Part shown: in pieces, positions 24,431 through 33,923 of the stretch
How positions within the stretch are numbered: the first letter of the stretch is position 1
Layout of the letters: each line of letters starts with the position of its first letter
From: Rhizobium leguminosarum
Lineage (GTDB): Bacteria; Pseudomonadota; Alphaproteobacteria; Rhizobiales; Rhizobiaceae
Reading direction: 5' to 3'
Assembly (NCBI RefSeq): GCF_004123835.1
Contig: NZ_MZMU01000012.1
Span: forward strand, 62,001 to 126,000
Length of the DNA stretch: 64,000 bases
Notes under the pieces: model-generated
What the model saw: the letters and a program-made list of their open reading frames with translations, nothing else
Told to the model about the DNA's origin: nothing
The model's database searches: none
Translations under genes and position numbers: made by a program

Positions 24431-24759
24431 GATCTTCATTCCCTTGATTGCGTGTTGGAATGGAAGATATCGCAGATAGCAGGGCTTTACAGGCAGCAAA
24501 GATTGAACAGTGCGTCACATCCTTCGGGCACCGCATAATTCAAAGTGTTGCAGCGTCCTTTGTGGCTCTCGAAAAGATGCGCGGCGCTGTGGTCGTGCAT
24601 TTTGCGTTGGACGACGGAAATTTTTCCTGCTATCGGCCTTTTCACGATTTTCGGACCCTGCTTGATGTTCATTTCCAGAAACCCGCGACGACGCTGATGC
24701 TCCCGAACGCCCAAGGCGTGTTCGAGACCCATCAATCTGTCCATCCGGTTTCTGTCATC
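24431..24759. other. Intergenic stretch with a decayed palindromic repeat
   Basis: The 329 bases between ghr and the GNAT gene hold the promoters of both divergent genes and a degenerate palindromic repeat (24549-24591). The GNAT reading frame stays open through it, but the encoded residues have no family resemblance and the segment lacks a good start site. Confidence 0.5.
24549..24591. repeat. Degenerate copy of the 23419 palindrome
   Basis: TGCAGCGTCCTTTG followed by a short loop and GATGCGCGGCGCTGTG aligns along its length with the element at 23419-23464, with several substitutions and one inserted base. The outer arms still pair in part. The two copies flank the ghr gene. Confidence 0.55.
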
Positions 24760-25260
24760 ATGTACAAGCACGATCTCGTCTACCTCACCGAAGACGCGTC
24801 CCATGACGCCGCCATCGAACACATCAACGAAGAAGCTTTCGGTCCCGGCCGCTTCACGCGCGCTGCCGCGCGCATCCGTGAGCAGGGACCGCATGATCTG
24901 TCGCTCTCCTTCATCTGCACCGACAACGGCGAGACGATCGCCTCCGTGCGCATGACGCCGGTGCTGGCCGGCACGGCGAAGGGCCATCTGCTCGGCCCGC
25001 TCGCCGTCCGCCCCTCGCACAAAAACCAGGGCATCGGCCGCGAGCTCGTACGGATCGCGGTGGAAGCGGCAAGACGCAAGGGCTCGGAAGCCGTCATCCT
25101 GGTCGGCGATCCACCCTATTACGGCCCGCTCGGCTTCGAGAAGGTCGCCTATAACGCGCTGTCGTTTCCAGGCCCCGTCGATCCCGGCCGAGTGCTCGTC
25201 GTTCCGATCGCCGAGGGCGTGCACGAGCGGCTGAAGGGCACGATCGCCTGGCGCGAATGA
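24760..25260 (+). CDS. GNAT family N-acetyltransferase
   Basis: 166 residues from ATG 24760; the frame is open further upstream but the extra sequence looks non-coding. GNAT features: a beta-strand leading to ASVRMTPV, then the acetyl-CoA loop LLGPLAVRPSHKNQGIGRELVRIAVEAAR (Q/R-x-x-G-x-G/A motif as NQGIGRE), then VILVGDPPYYGPLGFEKV. This looks like the YhbS-like group of predicted acetyltransferases. Substrate unknown. Convergent with the broken GNAT gene that follows. Confidence 0.85.
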   Translation: MYKHDLVYLTEDASHDAAIEHINEEAFGPGRFTRAAARIREQGPHDLSLSFICTDNGETIASVRMTPVLAGTAKGHLLGPLAVRPSHKNQGIGRELVRIAVEAARRKGSEAVILVGDPPYYGPLGFEKVAYNALSFPGPVDPGRVLVVPIAEGVHERLKGTIAWRE

Positions 25261-25275
25261 TCTTGCCACAGCCCG

Positions 25276-25664
25276 CTAGATTCTTTTCCGGAGGAAGCTG
25301 CGCGTGCGGCCTTCCGGGAAATCCTCAAGCTCTCCGAAAACCTCATAACCCTGACGCAGATAGACGCGCAGGGCCTGCGGGCTGAATGTGTCGATCCAGG
25401 CGCCGCGGCACCCCCGGGCTCTCGCCTCTCGATACCGGTGCCGCGCAACGTATCGGGAATATAGAGCATCTGGGTGAACAGCCAGCCCCAGGCGGTGAAG
25501 CCCGAAAGACCGCCCGTCACCTTGCCGTCGGTATCGCGGATGAGGACCGCGAGCGGCCGGCGATCCGATGGGCCGACATCGGCGTTGTTGAAGGCCAAGA
25601 GCGCATCGGTGATCACCGCCAGTTCCTCTGGCGAGGGCGAGGCGGTGAGCTCGAATTCCGGCAT
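25276..25664 (-). pseudogene. Frame-broken GNAT acetyltransferase
   Basis: ATG 25664 lies four bases past the stop of the upstream membrane-protein gene and reads a normal GNAT start (MPEFELTASPSPEELAVI ... GWLFTQMLYIPDTLRGTGI). At about 25430 the frame fails. From there, the frame shifted by two bases reads REARARGCRGAWIDTFSP, then QALRVYLRQGYEVFGELEDF and a C-terminal FLRKRI to TAG 25276-25278, which is the expected second half. About eight residues of the acetyl-CoA-binding helix are missing, so a deletion that is not a multiple of three is likely. Without the shift the protein continues in the wrong frame past 25276. A sequencing error cannot be excluded, but it would not explain the missing residues. 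Confidence 0.8.
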
Positions 25665-25668
25665 TAGA

Positions 25669-27738
25669 TTAGCGCCCTTCGCGCCACCACATGGCGCCGA
25701 AGGCGAAGAGCAGGATGCCGACGCCGGCGAAACCGGCAAAGAGCGGCAGCGTGTTGATCCCCTTCAAGACCGTCTCGTTGGTCATGCGGATCATCATGCG
25801 ATCGTTGTCGGAGACGCGGACCTGGCCGCGCACCGGCAGGATCGGCGGCACGGAGATCGCGCCATTTGCGTTGGAGACGCGGGCGACGAGACCCTTGCTT
25901 CTGTCGGCGACCGGCTGCAGTACATCGGTCGTCGAGATCATCGCCTTGAATTCCGGTGCGTCGACGGCGCCGATATGGACAAGCGTCGACAGCCGGCCGT
26001 TGCGGATTTCGAAGAGGCCGATTTCGTCCATCCTCTTCTCGGCCTTGTAGAGCCCCGGTTCGGACTGGGTGAGCGGCAGGGTTTCGGTCTTGCCGGAGGG
26101 ATAACGCACGGTGGCATTGCCGGGATTGTCGCCGATCGTCTGGCGGGTGACTTCAAGGGTCCGGCCGGAGGCGCGCGCCGTCAGGGCTTCTTCCTCGAGC
26201 GCCGGCTCCTTCATCAACCAATGGGCGATACGGCGATAGAGCGAAACGTTCGGACCGCCGCCTTCGAAGCCGCGCGCCCAGAGCCAGCCCTGATCGGAAA
26301 GCAGCATGGCGACGCGGCCCTGGCCGGCGCGGTTCAGCACCAGCAGCGGATGGTTGTCGGCGCCGAGCATGATCGTCTCGCCCTGCGGCCGGTCGACATC
26401 AACGCTGCGGAACCAGCGGCCCCAATGCGGCGGGTCCTCGCCCGAACCGTCCAGGCCGCGCGTGACGGGGTGTTTGCGGCCTTCCTCGGAAAGGCGGGGA
26501 TAGAAGGCCTTCTCGATCATCTCTCCGGTGGGCGTTGCGGGCAGGACCGAGGAAAGCGGCGTCAGTGCAATGGAATCGGGGCCGGCATGCTCGGGACCGG
26601 CGGCGATCAGCAGCGCGCCGCCATTGTCGACATATTGCGCGATGTAATCGTAATAGAGCAGCGGCAGCACGCCGCGGTGCTGGTAGCGATCGAAGATGAT
26701 CAGGTCGAAATCCTTGATCTTGTCGACGAAGAGTTCGCGCGTCGGGAAGGCGATCAGCGACAGCTCGTTGATCGGCGTGCCGTCCTGCTTTTCCGGCGGA
26801 CGCAGAATGGTGAAGTGGACGAGATCGACCGAGGCATCGGATTTCAGCAGGTTGCGCCAGGCGCGCTCGCCGGCATGCGGCTCGCCGGAGACGAGCAGGA
26901 CGCGGAGATTCTGGCGGATGCCGTCGATGACGTGGACAGCGCGGTTGTTGGCAGTGGTGACTTCGCCGGGAAGTGCTGCGACTGAGAATTCGAGCACATT
27001 GCTGCCGCCACCCGGCACCTTGAAGGAGAAGGGCGTATCCTGCCCGGGTGTCGCCTGCAGGGTGGCGATCTCGTCACCATTCAGCTTTACCGTGACATCG
27101 GCCGTGCCGCCGGGGCTCGGGCCGTCGTCGAAGACGCGCAAAATCACCTGCTGCTCTTCGTTGACGATGCCGAAGCGCGGTCCCTTGATGACTTCGATGC
27201 GGCGATCGAATTCGTTGGCTTTGCCGGTTACAAGGCCATGGATCGGCGCGTCGAAACCGAGCGCCTGATTGGCGCCCGGAACATCATGGACTTCACCGTC
27301 GGTCAGCATGATGGCGCCGCCGATACGGGCGGGCGGGACATCGGCAATGTTGGCCGACAGCGCGTCGAACAGGCGCGTGGACGGCACGTCGGAATTGACG
27401 TCGCCTTCGACATCGACGAAGCGGGGCTCAATCTGGGGGAAGCGGGCAAGCTGTCCCTTTAGCGCCGCAAGCGCATCGTCGGTCATCTTGACGCGATCGG
27501 GCGTCTGCTGGCTCTGGCTTCGATCGACAAGAACGGGGACGATGGTCGACAACTGATCCCGATCTTCCTGCAGCAGCACAGGGTTGGCAAGCGCGGTCAG
27601 CATGGCGAGTGCTGCCAGCGTTCTGATCCAGGCGCCGCGAATGCCGCGCCAGATCGCGAAGGCGGCGATGATCGCGCTGACGACAGCCAATGCAGCCAGA
27701 ACCGACCAGGGCAGGAAGGGCGAAAAGTCGAATGTCAT
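25669..27738 (-). CDS. Membrane protein of the MoxR/BatA-type operon (glutamine amidotransferase-like domain)
   Basis: 689 residues with membrane segments near the N-terminus (VLAALAVVSAIIAAFAIW, then one near 35-55) and at the C-terminal end (LPLFAGFAGVGILLFAFG). The middle is extracytoplasmic, with immunoglobulin-like and type-1-glutamine-amidotransferase-like stretches (LIIFDRYQHRGVLPLLYYDYIAQYV, then GGALLIAAGPEHAG), matching hypothetical proteins usually found last in MoxR/DUF58/DUF4159 clusters. ATG 27738 comes one base after the DUF4159 stop. Role unknown. Confidence 0.8.
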   Translation of the reverse strand: MTFDFSPFLPWSVLAALAVVSAIIAAFAIWRGIRGAWIRTLAALAMLTALANPVLLQEDRDQLSTIVPVLVDRSQSQQTPDRVKMTDDALAALKGQLARFPQIEPRFVDVEGDVNSDVPSTRLFDALSANIADVPPARIGGAIMLTDGEVHDVPGANQALGFDAPIHGLVTGKANEFDRRIEVIKGPRFGIVNEEQQVILRVFDDGPSPGGTADVTVKLNGDEIATLQATPGQDTPFSFKVPGGGSNVLEFSVAALPGEVTTANNRAVHVIDGIRQNLRVLLVSGEPHAGERAWRNLLKSDASVDLVHFTILRPPEKQDGTPINELSLIAFPTRELFVDKIKDFDLIIFDRYQHRGVLPLLYYDYIAQYVDNGGALLIAAGPEHAGPDSIALTPLSSVLPATPTGEMIEKAFYPRLSEEGRKHPVTRGLDGSGEDPPHWGRWFRSVDVDRPQGETIMLGADNHPLLVLNRAGQGRVAMLLSDQGWLWARGFEGGGPNVSLYRRIAHWLMKEPALEEEALTARASGRTLEVTRQTIGDNPGNATVRYPSGKTETLPLTQSEPGLYKAEKRMDEIGLFEIRNGRLSTLVHIGAVDAPEFKAMISTTDVLQPVADRSKGLVARVSNANGAISVPPILPVRGQVRVSDNDRMMIRMTNETVLKGINTLPLFAGFAGVGILLFAFGAMWWREGR

Positions 27739-27739
27739 C

Positions 27740-30553
27740 TCATTGTCCTAACCGTTCGAGGAGGTCGGGAACATGGACCTGGTCGGTCTTGTAGTTGCCG
27801 GTCAGCATGTACATCATGATGTTGACGCCGGAACGGTAGGCATATTCGCGCTGCGTTTCATCCGACGGTACGGTCGGCAGTATCGGTACGCCGTTTTCGT
27901 CGATCGCCCAAGCGCCGGCGAAATCATTGCCGGTGATGAGGATCGGCGAAACGCCGTCGGCCGTCGCCGCCGATTTTTCGCTCGGCCCCTGACCGCCTTG
28001 CCGGGCCTCGATCCAGAGAGGGCTGCCGGCATAACGACCGGGAAAGCTCGACAGGAGATAGAAGGATTTCGTCAGCACGTGATCTGATGGTACCGGCTCG
28101 AGTGCCGGAATGTCGAGATTGGCGAGGATTGCCTGCAGCCTCTCACCGTTGGCGCTGACATTGCCGCCATTGTCCAATGCGCTGATCTGATCGCGCGTAT
28201 CGAAAAGCACGGTGCCGCCATTGCGCATATAGGCATCGATACGGCTGATCGCCGCCGTCGACGGCATCGGCGCCGTCGCCGAAACCGGCCAGTAGATGAT
28301 CGGATAGAAGGAGAGTTCGTCTTTGGTGAGGTCGATGCCGACGGGCGGCGCCGGCTCCAGCGTCGTGCGAAAAGTCAGGAACTGGGTCAGTCCCTCGAGA
28401 CCGCGCTCGGATATATTGTCCACATCCTGTTCGCCGGTGACGACATAGGCGAGGTGGGTATTATCAAGTCTCTGCAGGATGAGGTCGTCGCCGGGCTGGG
28501 AGTCGTCGGCGTGAAGCATGCCGGGTTGCACGAGAAAGCCGGCGCCGACGGCGACCGCGATCATCGCGGCGGTGCGGACAGCCGGGCGCAATCGCGAGAA
28601 TGCGCCATTCATGAAGAGGACGATCAGGCTATCGGCCAAGAGCAGCAGAAAGGCTGCGAGAAACAGTGCGGGTTTTGCCGACCAGCTTTCGCCGCCGATC
28701 AGGCCTTCGCGCACGGCATTGGTTCCTGTTGTGTCGAGTGGCTTCAGTTCGGCGTTCTCGGGCAGCACGTTGAGGGAGGTGAAACCATCCTCCGAACCGT
28801 AGAGCCCGGGCGGGTTGTCGAAATTTGCCGTCGGCTCGACTCCGGCCTGTGGAATGAGCGGCCGCGCCGATCCCGTCTCGGAGACGAGCGTGCCCTTGGC
28901 CGTCAGCATGCGGAATGGCGGTAGGGTTTCGGAGACACGCGCATTGCCGCGCGCCTCCGAAGTCACGCCGCCCGAGCGCGATATCTGCAGGAGGTGGCGC
29001 AGCATGTCGACGAAAGTGCCTGAGATCGGCAGATCGGACCAGGTCGCTTCCGCGGTGACGTGAAACAGGACGATCTGGCCGGATGCGAGCTGCTTCATCG
29101 TCACGAGCGGCGTGCCGTCAGCAAGGCTCGCCCAGGTGCGTTCGGCAAGATCGGGCGTCGGTTCGGCAAGCACCTGCCGCTTGACGACGACATCGGCGGG
29201 ACGCGTTATGCCGGCAAAAGGTCCGAAACTCGGAAATTCGGCAAGCGACTGCGGCTCGCTCCAGGACAAGGTCCCGCCCAACGCCCGTTCTCCCTGACGC
29301 AGAATGACAGGGATCAGCGGATCGTCCGCGGGGGCTGCCGCCATGCGCGGGCCGGCAAAACGCAGGAGCATGCCGCCATTCGATATCCAGCGCGTCAAAG
29401 GCCCATAGGTCTCCTCTGGCAGCCGGCCGATATCGGCCATGATGATGATGGACGGATTGCTGGCGAGAAGTTTTGGTATTGCGACCGAAAGATCGGAATC
29501 GGCAGGTTGGATCAGATCCGCATAGGGTTGCAGCGCCCGCTGGATATAATAGAGCGGCGAGAGCAGCGGCTGGAACTCGTCCCCTCCTTCACCTGACAGC
29601 AGGACGACGCGGCGGCGCTTGAATGCGTCGTCGAGAAGGTGGACGGCGCCTGCCGTGGCGCCGTTGTCGACGCTGACGCGCGCGAAATCATTGCGCATCT
29701 CGAAGGGGGCGGTGATCGAACTCGTCGCGACGCTCTGGCCGGGGCGGAAATCCACCCTGCCATTGGCGATCGAGCGGCCTTGGGTATCGACGGCGTTCAG
29801 CGCTACCGATGCGGTCTGCGCACTGTTGAGCCGCGTGACCTTGACGGTCATGGCATCAGCCGCATTGTTGGCCGCGGTGATCGCGACTGTCCGCGCGGCA
29901 TCACCCTCGATCAGGCGCAGATCGGCGGGCTGGAGTTCGGCGAGCCTGCGCACCGTCGCGTCGTCAGCCTTGGCAGCGGCGCCGTCGGTCAGGAAGGCGA
30001 GAGTGCCGGGCTTGATGCCGTTCAGCGCGGCGCGCAGCGCCTGGAAGGCGCGTTCGCGGTCCGGCACCAGCGGTCGCGGCTCGGCGGCGCGCAGCTTGTC
30101 GCGGGCGGCAGCGGCGGTGCCGGGCACGGCGTCGTTGGTCGGATCGGCAGTAAAGGCGATCGACACAGGCGTGCCGGCGGATTCGGCGTCGTCTATCAAC
30201 GCGTCGGCGGTCTGGATGCGGCGTTCCCAGTCGGGTGCCGCTGCCCAGCTGTTGTCGACGAAGAGCACGAGCGGCCCACCTGATGCGAGCGAACTGGTGC
30301 GCGGATTGAAAACCGGATCGGCGATCGCAAGGATGATGGCGGCGGCGAGCAGCATGCGCAGCAGCGTCAGCCACCATGGGCTTTGCGCCGGCGTCTCCTC
30401 GCGCTTCAGCACGGAGGCGAGGATTTTCAGCGGCGGAAAGACTTCGGTCTTCGGACGTGGCGGCGTCAGCCGCAGCAGCCACCAGATGACCGGCAAGGCG
30501 ACGAGCGCGCCGAGAATGGCGGGATAGGCGAAAGCGAAGGGAAGGGCGTTCAT
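27740..30553 (-). CDS. BatA N-terminal / DUF4159 membrane protein
   Basis: 937 residues. The first 85 residues match the aerotolerance-regulator N-terminal domain (FAYPAILGALVALPVIWWLLRL, then a second helix LLRMLLAAAIILAIADPVF). A von Willebrand-like segment follows (GGPLVLFVDNSWAAAPDW). A further helix pair lies near residues 640-680. The C-terminal 250 residues match DUF4159 (DDLILQRLDNTHLAYVVTG ... PIIYWPVSATAPMPSTAAI, RNGGTVLFDTRDQ). It starts at ATG 30553, overlapping the DUF58 stop codon (ATGA). Probably a large envelope component working with the MoxR ATPase. Confidence 0.85.
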   Translation of the reverse strand: MNALPFAFAYPAILGALVALPVIWWLLRLTPPRPKTEVFPPLKILASVLKREETPAQSPWWLTLLRMLLAAAIILAIADPVFNPRTSSLASGGPLVLFVDNSWAAAPDWERRIQTADALIDDAESAGTPVSIAFTADPTNDAVPGTAAAARDKLRAAEPRPLVPDRERAFQALRAALNGIKPGTLAFLTDGAAAKADDATVRRLAELQPADLRLIEGDAARTVAITAANNAADAMTVKVTRLNSAQTASVALNAVDTQGRSIANGRVDFRPGQSVATSSITAPFEMRNDFARVSVDNGATAGAVHLLDDAFKRRRVVLLSGEGGDEFQPLLSPLYYIQRALQPYADLIQPADSDLSVAIPKLLASNPSIIIMADIGRLPEETYGPLTRWISNGGMLLRFAGPRMAAAPADDPLIPVILRQGERALGGTLSWSEPQSLAEFPSFGPFAGITRPADVVVKRQVLAEPTPDLAERTWASLADGTPLVTMKQLASGQIVLFHVTAEATWSDLPISGTFVDMLRHLLQISRSGGVTSEARGNARVSETLPPFRMLTAKGTLVSETGSARPLIPQAGVEPTANFDNPPGLYGSEDGFTSLNVLPENAELKPLDTTGTNAVREGLIGGESWSAKPALFLAAFLLLLADSLIVLFMNGAFSRLRPAVRTAAMIAVAVGAGFLVQPGMLHADDSQPGDDLILQRLDNTHLAYVVTGEQDVDNISERGLEGLTQFLTFRTTLEPAPPVGIDLTKDELSFYPIIYWPVSATAPMPSTAAISRIDAYMRNGGTVLFDTRDQISALDNGGNVSANGERLQAILANLDIPALEPVPSDHVLTKSFYLLSSFPGRYAGSPLWIEARQGGQGPSEKSAATADGVSPILITGNDFAGAWAIDENGVPILPTVPSDETQREYAYRSGVNIMMYMLTGNYKTDQVHVPDLLERLGQ

Positions 30554-31470
30554 AGCTGCCCTCCATGCGTTGCCTTGGCGGGCATGCCGGACAGATACAT
30601 GTGCACCGCGACCAACGCCTCCGACGCAAGATGATCGGTGCGGTGGCTCGCGAAAGTCCAGCCGAGATGGCGCAACGACTGGCCGAGGCTCTCCCTGCGG
30701 GCGAGGTAGGCGTTGCGATAGGCCTCGCGGATATGTTCGGCGCGGCCGGAGATAAGCTTGGCGCCGCTCTCCGGATCGGTGAATTCGGTGCGGCCGCTAT
30801 AGGGGAATATCTCTTCGGCGGGATCTGATATCTCGACCACGTGGCCGCGCAGGCCGCGGCGGGCAAGCGGGCCGAGCCGTTCCATGATTGCCGGCGCATC
30901 GTCGAGGAAATCGCCGATAAGGACGAGATCGCTCCAGCCGCGGATCATCGACGTTTCCGGCAGGCCGCCGGTCAGCGGCGTGTGCATGAGCGCGGATGCG
31001 AGGCGTTCGGCGGCGTTGCGGGCGGAGGCGGGTTCCATGATGCCGGGGCAACCGATGCGCTCGCCGGAGCGGGCGAGGATTTCGGCAAGTGCCAGCATGA
31101 TGACCAGCGCGCGGCTTTCCTTGGAGACGCTGCCATAGCTCGACTTGTACATCATCGAGGGCGACATGTCGCACCAGAGCCAGATCGTGTGCGCCGCCTC
31201 CCATTCGCGCTCGCGCACGTAGGTATGATCGTCGCGGGCGGAGCGGCGCCAATCGATGCGCGACAGGCTCTCTCCCTCGGCATAGGGACGGAACTGCCAG
31301 AAATTTTCGCCGATGCCACGCTTGCGACGGCCATGCCAGCCGGCGATCACAGTGTTGGCGATGCGCTTGGCTTCCACCAGGCAATCCGGCACCAAGGTGG
31401 CCCGCTGCCTGGCGCGGGAAAGGGCCTCGCTGCCGGGTGTCGGATTGACGATCTGTCCGATAGATGCCAC
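30550..31470 (-). CDS. DUF58 domain protein
   Basis: 306 residues from GTG 31470, chosen over ATG 31524 because AAGGAAG lies ahead and because it clears the MoxR stop by 13 bases. The DUF58 signature is GENFWQFRPYAEGESLSRIDWRRSARDDHTYVREREWE, ahead of a von Willebrand A-like fold (IWLWCDMSPSMMY). These proteins accompany MoxR ATPases and are thought to be their substrates or adaptors in metal insertion or envelope assembly. Overlaps the DUF4159 start by four bases. Confidence 0.86.
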   Translation of the reverse strand: MASIGQIVNPTPGSEALSRARQRATLVPDCLVEAKRIANTVIAGWHGRRKRGIGENFWQFRPYAEGESLSRIDWRRSARDDHTYVREREWEAAHTIWLWCDMSPSMMYKSSYGSVSKESRALVIMLALAEILARSGERIGCPGIMEPASARNAAERLASALMHTPLTGGLPETSMIRGWSDLVLIGDFLDDAPAIMERLGPLARRGLRGHVVEISDPAEEIFPYSGRTEFTDPESGAKLISGRAEHIREAYRNAYLARRESLGQSLRHLGWTFASHRTDHLASEALVAVHMYLSGMPAKATHGGQL

Positions 31471-31483
31471 GCGTCCGGCTTCC

Positions 31484-32494
31484 TTATCCCTTTGCCTGCT
31501 TGACCAGTCCGGCGATGACATCACGCACCGACATGCCTTCGGCGCGGGCGGCGAAAGTCAGCGCCATGCGGTGCTGGAGAATGGGTTCGGCGAGCGCGAA
31601 GATATCGTCCAGAGACGGTGCGAGACGGCCTTCGTAGAGTGCGCGGGCACGCGCGCAGAGCATCATCGCCTGGCCGGCGCGCGGGCCTGGACCCCAGGCG
31701 ACGTTCTTGTCGGTCGAGGCATTGCCCTGTCCCGGGCGGGCGGAACGCACCAGCGCCAGGATGGCATCAACGACCGTGTCGCTCACCGGCATCTGGCGCA
31801 CCAGGGTCTGGATCTCGATCAGCCGCTGGGCATCGATGATGGCTTCCGGCCGGGTTTCGCCCAGGCCCGTCGTCTCGAGCAGGATCTGGCGCTCGGCGGC
31901 GAGTTCGGGGTAATGGACGTCGACCTGCAGCAGGAAGCGGTCGAGCTGGGCTTCGGGCAGAGGATAGGTACCTTCCTGCTCGAGCGGGTTCTGGGTGGCG
32001 AGTACATGGAAGGGCGCCGGCAGGTCATAGCGCTGGCCGGCGATCGTGATGTGATATTCCTGCATGGATTGCAGAAGGGCCGACTGGGTACGCGGCGAGG
32101 CCCGGTTGATCTCGTCGGCCATCAGGAGTTGGGCAAAGACAGGGCCCTTGACGAAACGGAAGGAGCGGCGTCCACTGTCGTCCTGGTCCATCACCTCGGA
32201 GCCGAGAATATCCGAGGGCATCAGATCCGGCGTGAACTGGATGCGGTTGGCGGCAAGGCCGAGCACCTCGCCGAGCGTCGTCACCAGTCTGGTCTTGGCA
32301 AGGCCGGGAACGCCAACGAGCAAGGCATGACCACCTGACAGCACAGCGAGAATGGTGTTCTCGACGACGCTTTCCTGACCGAAGATCACTTTCGAGACTT
32401 CCCCGCGGATGGCGGCGATATCGGAGAGCGCCTTTTCGGCGGCGGCGACGATCGCCTTTTCATCGAGGCTGGCTTCGGTCTTCATCATACCCAT
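31484..32494 (-). CDS. MoxR-family AAA ATPase
   Basis: 336 residues from ATG 32494, preceded by GGAG at nine bases. Walker A lies in GGHALLVGVPGLAKTRLV, Walker B in QLLMADEINRASPRTQSALLQSM, and the MoxR-specific ATQNPLEQEGTYPLPEAQLDRFL follows. First gene of a four-gene minus-strand operon with DUF58, BatA/DUF4159 and a membrane protein. MoxR proteins are chaperone-like; this cluster type is widespread in alphaproteobacteria, with an unclear cellular role. Confidence 0.92.
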   Translation of the reverse strand: MGMMKTEASLDEKAIVAAAEKALSDIAAIRGEVSKVIFGQESVVENTILAVLSGGHALLVGVPGLAKTRLVTTLGEVLGLAANRIQFTPDLMPSDILGSEVMDQDDSGRRSFRFVKGPVFAQLLMADEINRASPRTQSALLQSMQEYHITIAGQRYDLPAPFHVLATQNPLEQEGTYPLPEAQLDRFLLQVDVHYPELAAERQILLETTGLGETRPEAIIDAQRLIEIQTLVRQMPVSDTVVDAILALVRSARPGQGNASTDKNVAWGPGPRAGQAMMLCARARALYEGRLAPSLDDIFALAEPILQHRMALTFAARAEGMSVRDVIAGLVKQAKG

Positions 32495-32652
32495 GCGTAT
32501 CTCCAACGGCTGAAATCATTCGGCAGCGAATCGGCGGACTTATACATGTGCCTCATACCCGATAGAGTTATGGAGATGTGACGGGCTGACAAGTTCGTTG
32601 CGAATGACTATCTCGTGACTTTACTTCGTTAAGGACAAACCGGGACGGAAGA

Positions 32653-33276
32653 ATGGCAGCCGAGAAAATCAGCGGACTGGCGGATGCGGCGGGACTTGCC
32701 GCACTGATTTCGCGCGCGTCTCAGGAAAATGCCGGTAAAAAACGAGGATTACCGCCGGTCGAGCGGTGGAATCCGCCTTTCTGCGGCGATATCGACATGG
32801 AAATCCGGGCTGACGGCACCTGGTTCTACATGGGCACGCCGATCGGCCGGCCGGCGCTGGTGCGGCTGTTTTCGACGGTTTTAAGAAAAGACGACGACCA
32901 GAAGACTTATCTCGTAACTCCTGTGGAAAAGGTCGGCATAAGGGTCGTCGATGCGCCTTTCATCGCCGTGGAGATGAGCGTAACGGAGGGGCAAGGCCAG
33001 CAGGTGCTGACCTTCCGCACCAATGTCGGCGATGTCGTGGAGGCGGGAGGAGAGCATCGACTGCGCTTTGCCATTGCGGGCGAGAATGCCGAATTGAAAC
33101 CCTATCTGCATGTGCGCGGGCGGCTGGAGGCGCTGGTGTCGCGTGCAGTGATGTATGAACTGGTCGCGCGCGGCGAGACTTTCGAGGTGGAGGGGCGGGC
33201 GATGTTTGCGATCCGCTCCGCCGGCGAGGTCTTTCCGGTCATGCCGGCCGACGAACTGGATGCGCTTTGCCGATGA
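32653..33276 (+). CDS. DUF1285 domain protein
   Basis: 207 residues with the DUF1285 pattern (PPVERWNPPFCGDIDMEIRADGTWFYMGTPI, LVRLFSTVLRKDDDQKTYLVTPVEKVGI). It is soluble with no membrane segment. The start ATG 32653 follows GGGACGGAAG. It heads a coupled operon: its stop overlaps the Nudix start by ATGA, and that gene overlaps cca the same way. Function unknown; the link to CCA addition and a CoA-directed Nudix enzyme is only positional. Confidence 0.85.
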   Translation: MAAEKISGLADAAGLAALISRASQENAGKKRGLPPVERWNPPFCGDIDMEIRADGTWFYMGTPIGRPALVRLFSTVLRKDDDQKTYLVTPVEKVGIRVVDAPFIAVEMSVTEGQGQQVLTFRTNVGDVVEAGGEHRLRFAIAGENAELKPYLHVRGRLEALVSRAVMYELVARGETFEVEGRAMFAIRSAGEVFPVMPADELDALCR

Positions 33277-33923
33277 ATGATGCGATCACCCACCGCTACC
33301 CGCTGTTTTCCGCAGCCGAATTCCGGCGCCGCGCGCTCAACCAGAATGGCGGGCCGGTCGACCATGCCTGGCGCGATCACGGGGACCACATCCTCAATCC
33401 CGATATCGTCGCCGAGGTCGAGACCTTCAAGCTGCGCGACGCCGCCGTGCTCGTGCCCGTCGTCGACGACGGCGAGGAGGCGTCTGTGATCTTCACCAAG
33501 CGCACGGCGACGCTGCGCAAACATTCCGGACAGATCGCCTTTCCCGGCGGCTCGATCGATCCCGCCGATATCTCGCCCGAAATGGCGGCGATCCGAGAGA
33601 CGGAGGAGGAGATCGGCCTGGCCGGTTCCTTCGTCGAAACCGTGGGGCGGCTGCCGAATTACCTTGCCTCGACGGGCTTCCGCATTACGCCGGTGCTCGG
33701 CGTCGTCTCGCCAGGCTTTGCGCTGACGCTGAACCCGACCGAGGTGGACGACGTGTTCGAGGTGCCGCTTTCCTTCCTGATGGATCCTGCCAATCACACC
33801 CGCGACAGACGTGTCATCGACGGCATCGACCGGCATTTCTACCGCGTGCCCTATGAAACCAGAATGATCTGGGGCATCACGGCCGGCATCGTCCGCACGC
33901 TTTACGAAAGGCTTTATGCATGA
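33273..33923 (+). CDS. Nudix hydrolase, CoA pyrophosphatase type
   Basis: 216 residues from ATG 33273 (four-base overlap with the DUF1285 stop). It has the CoA pyrophosphatase pattern LRKHSGQIAFPGGSIDPAD preceding a Nudix box with AAIRETEEEIGL (residues about 105-116), which matches REUXEEXGU. Proteins of this type cleave CoA and its derivatives to 3',5'-ADP and acyl-phosphopantetheine. Translationally coupled to the downstream cca gene. Confidence 0.9.
   Translation: MNDAITHRYPLFSAAEFRRRALNQNGGPVDHAWRDHGDHILNPDIVAEVETFKLRDAAVLVPVVDDGEEASVIFTKRTATLRKHSGQIAFPGGSIDPADISPEMAAIRETEEEIGLAGSFVETVGRLPNYLASTGFRITPVLGVVSPGFALTLNPTEVDDVFEVPLSFLMDPANHTRDRRVIDGIDRHFYRVPYETRMIWGITAGIVRTLYERLYA

Noticed and set aside
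24448..24759. 104-residue N-terminal extension of the GNAT at 24760
   Set aside because: No family resemblance, crosses a decayed repeat, and lacks a ribosome binding site.
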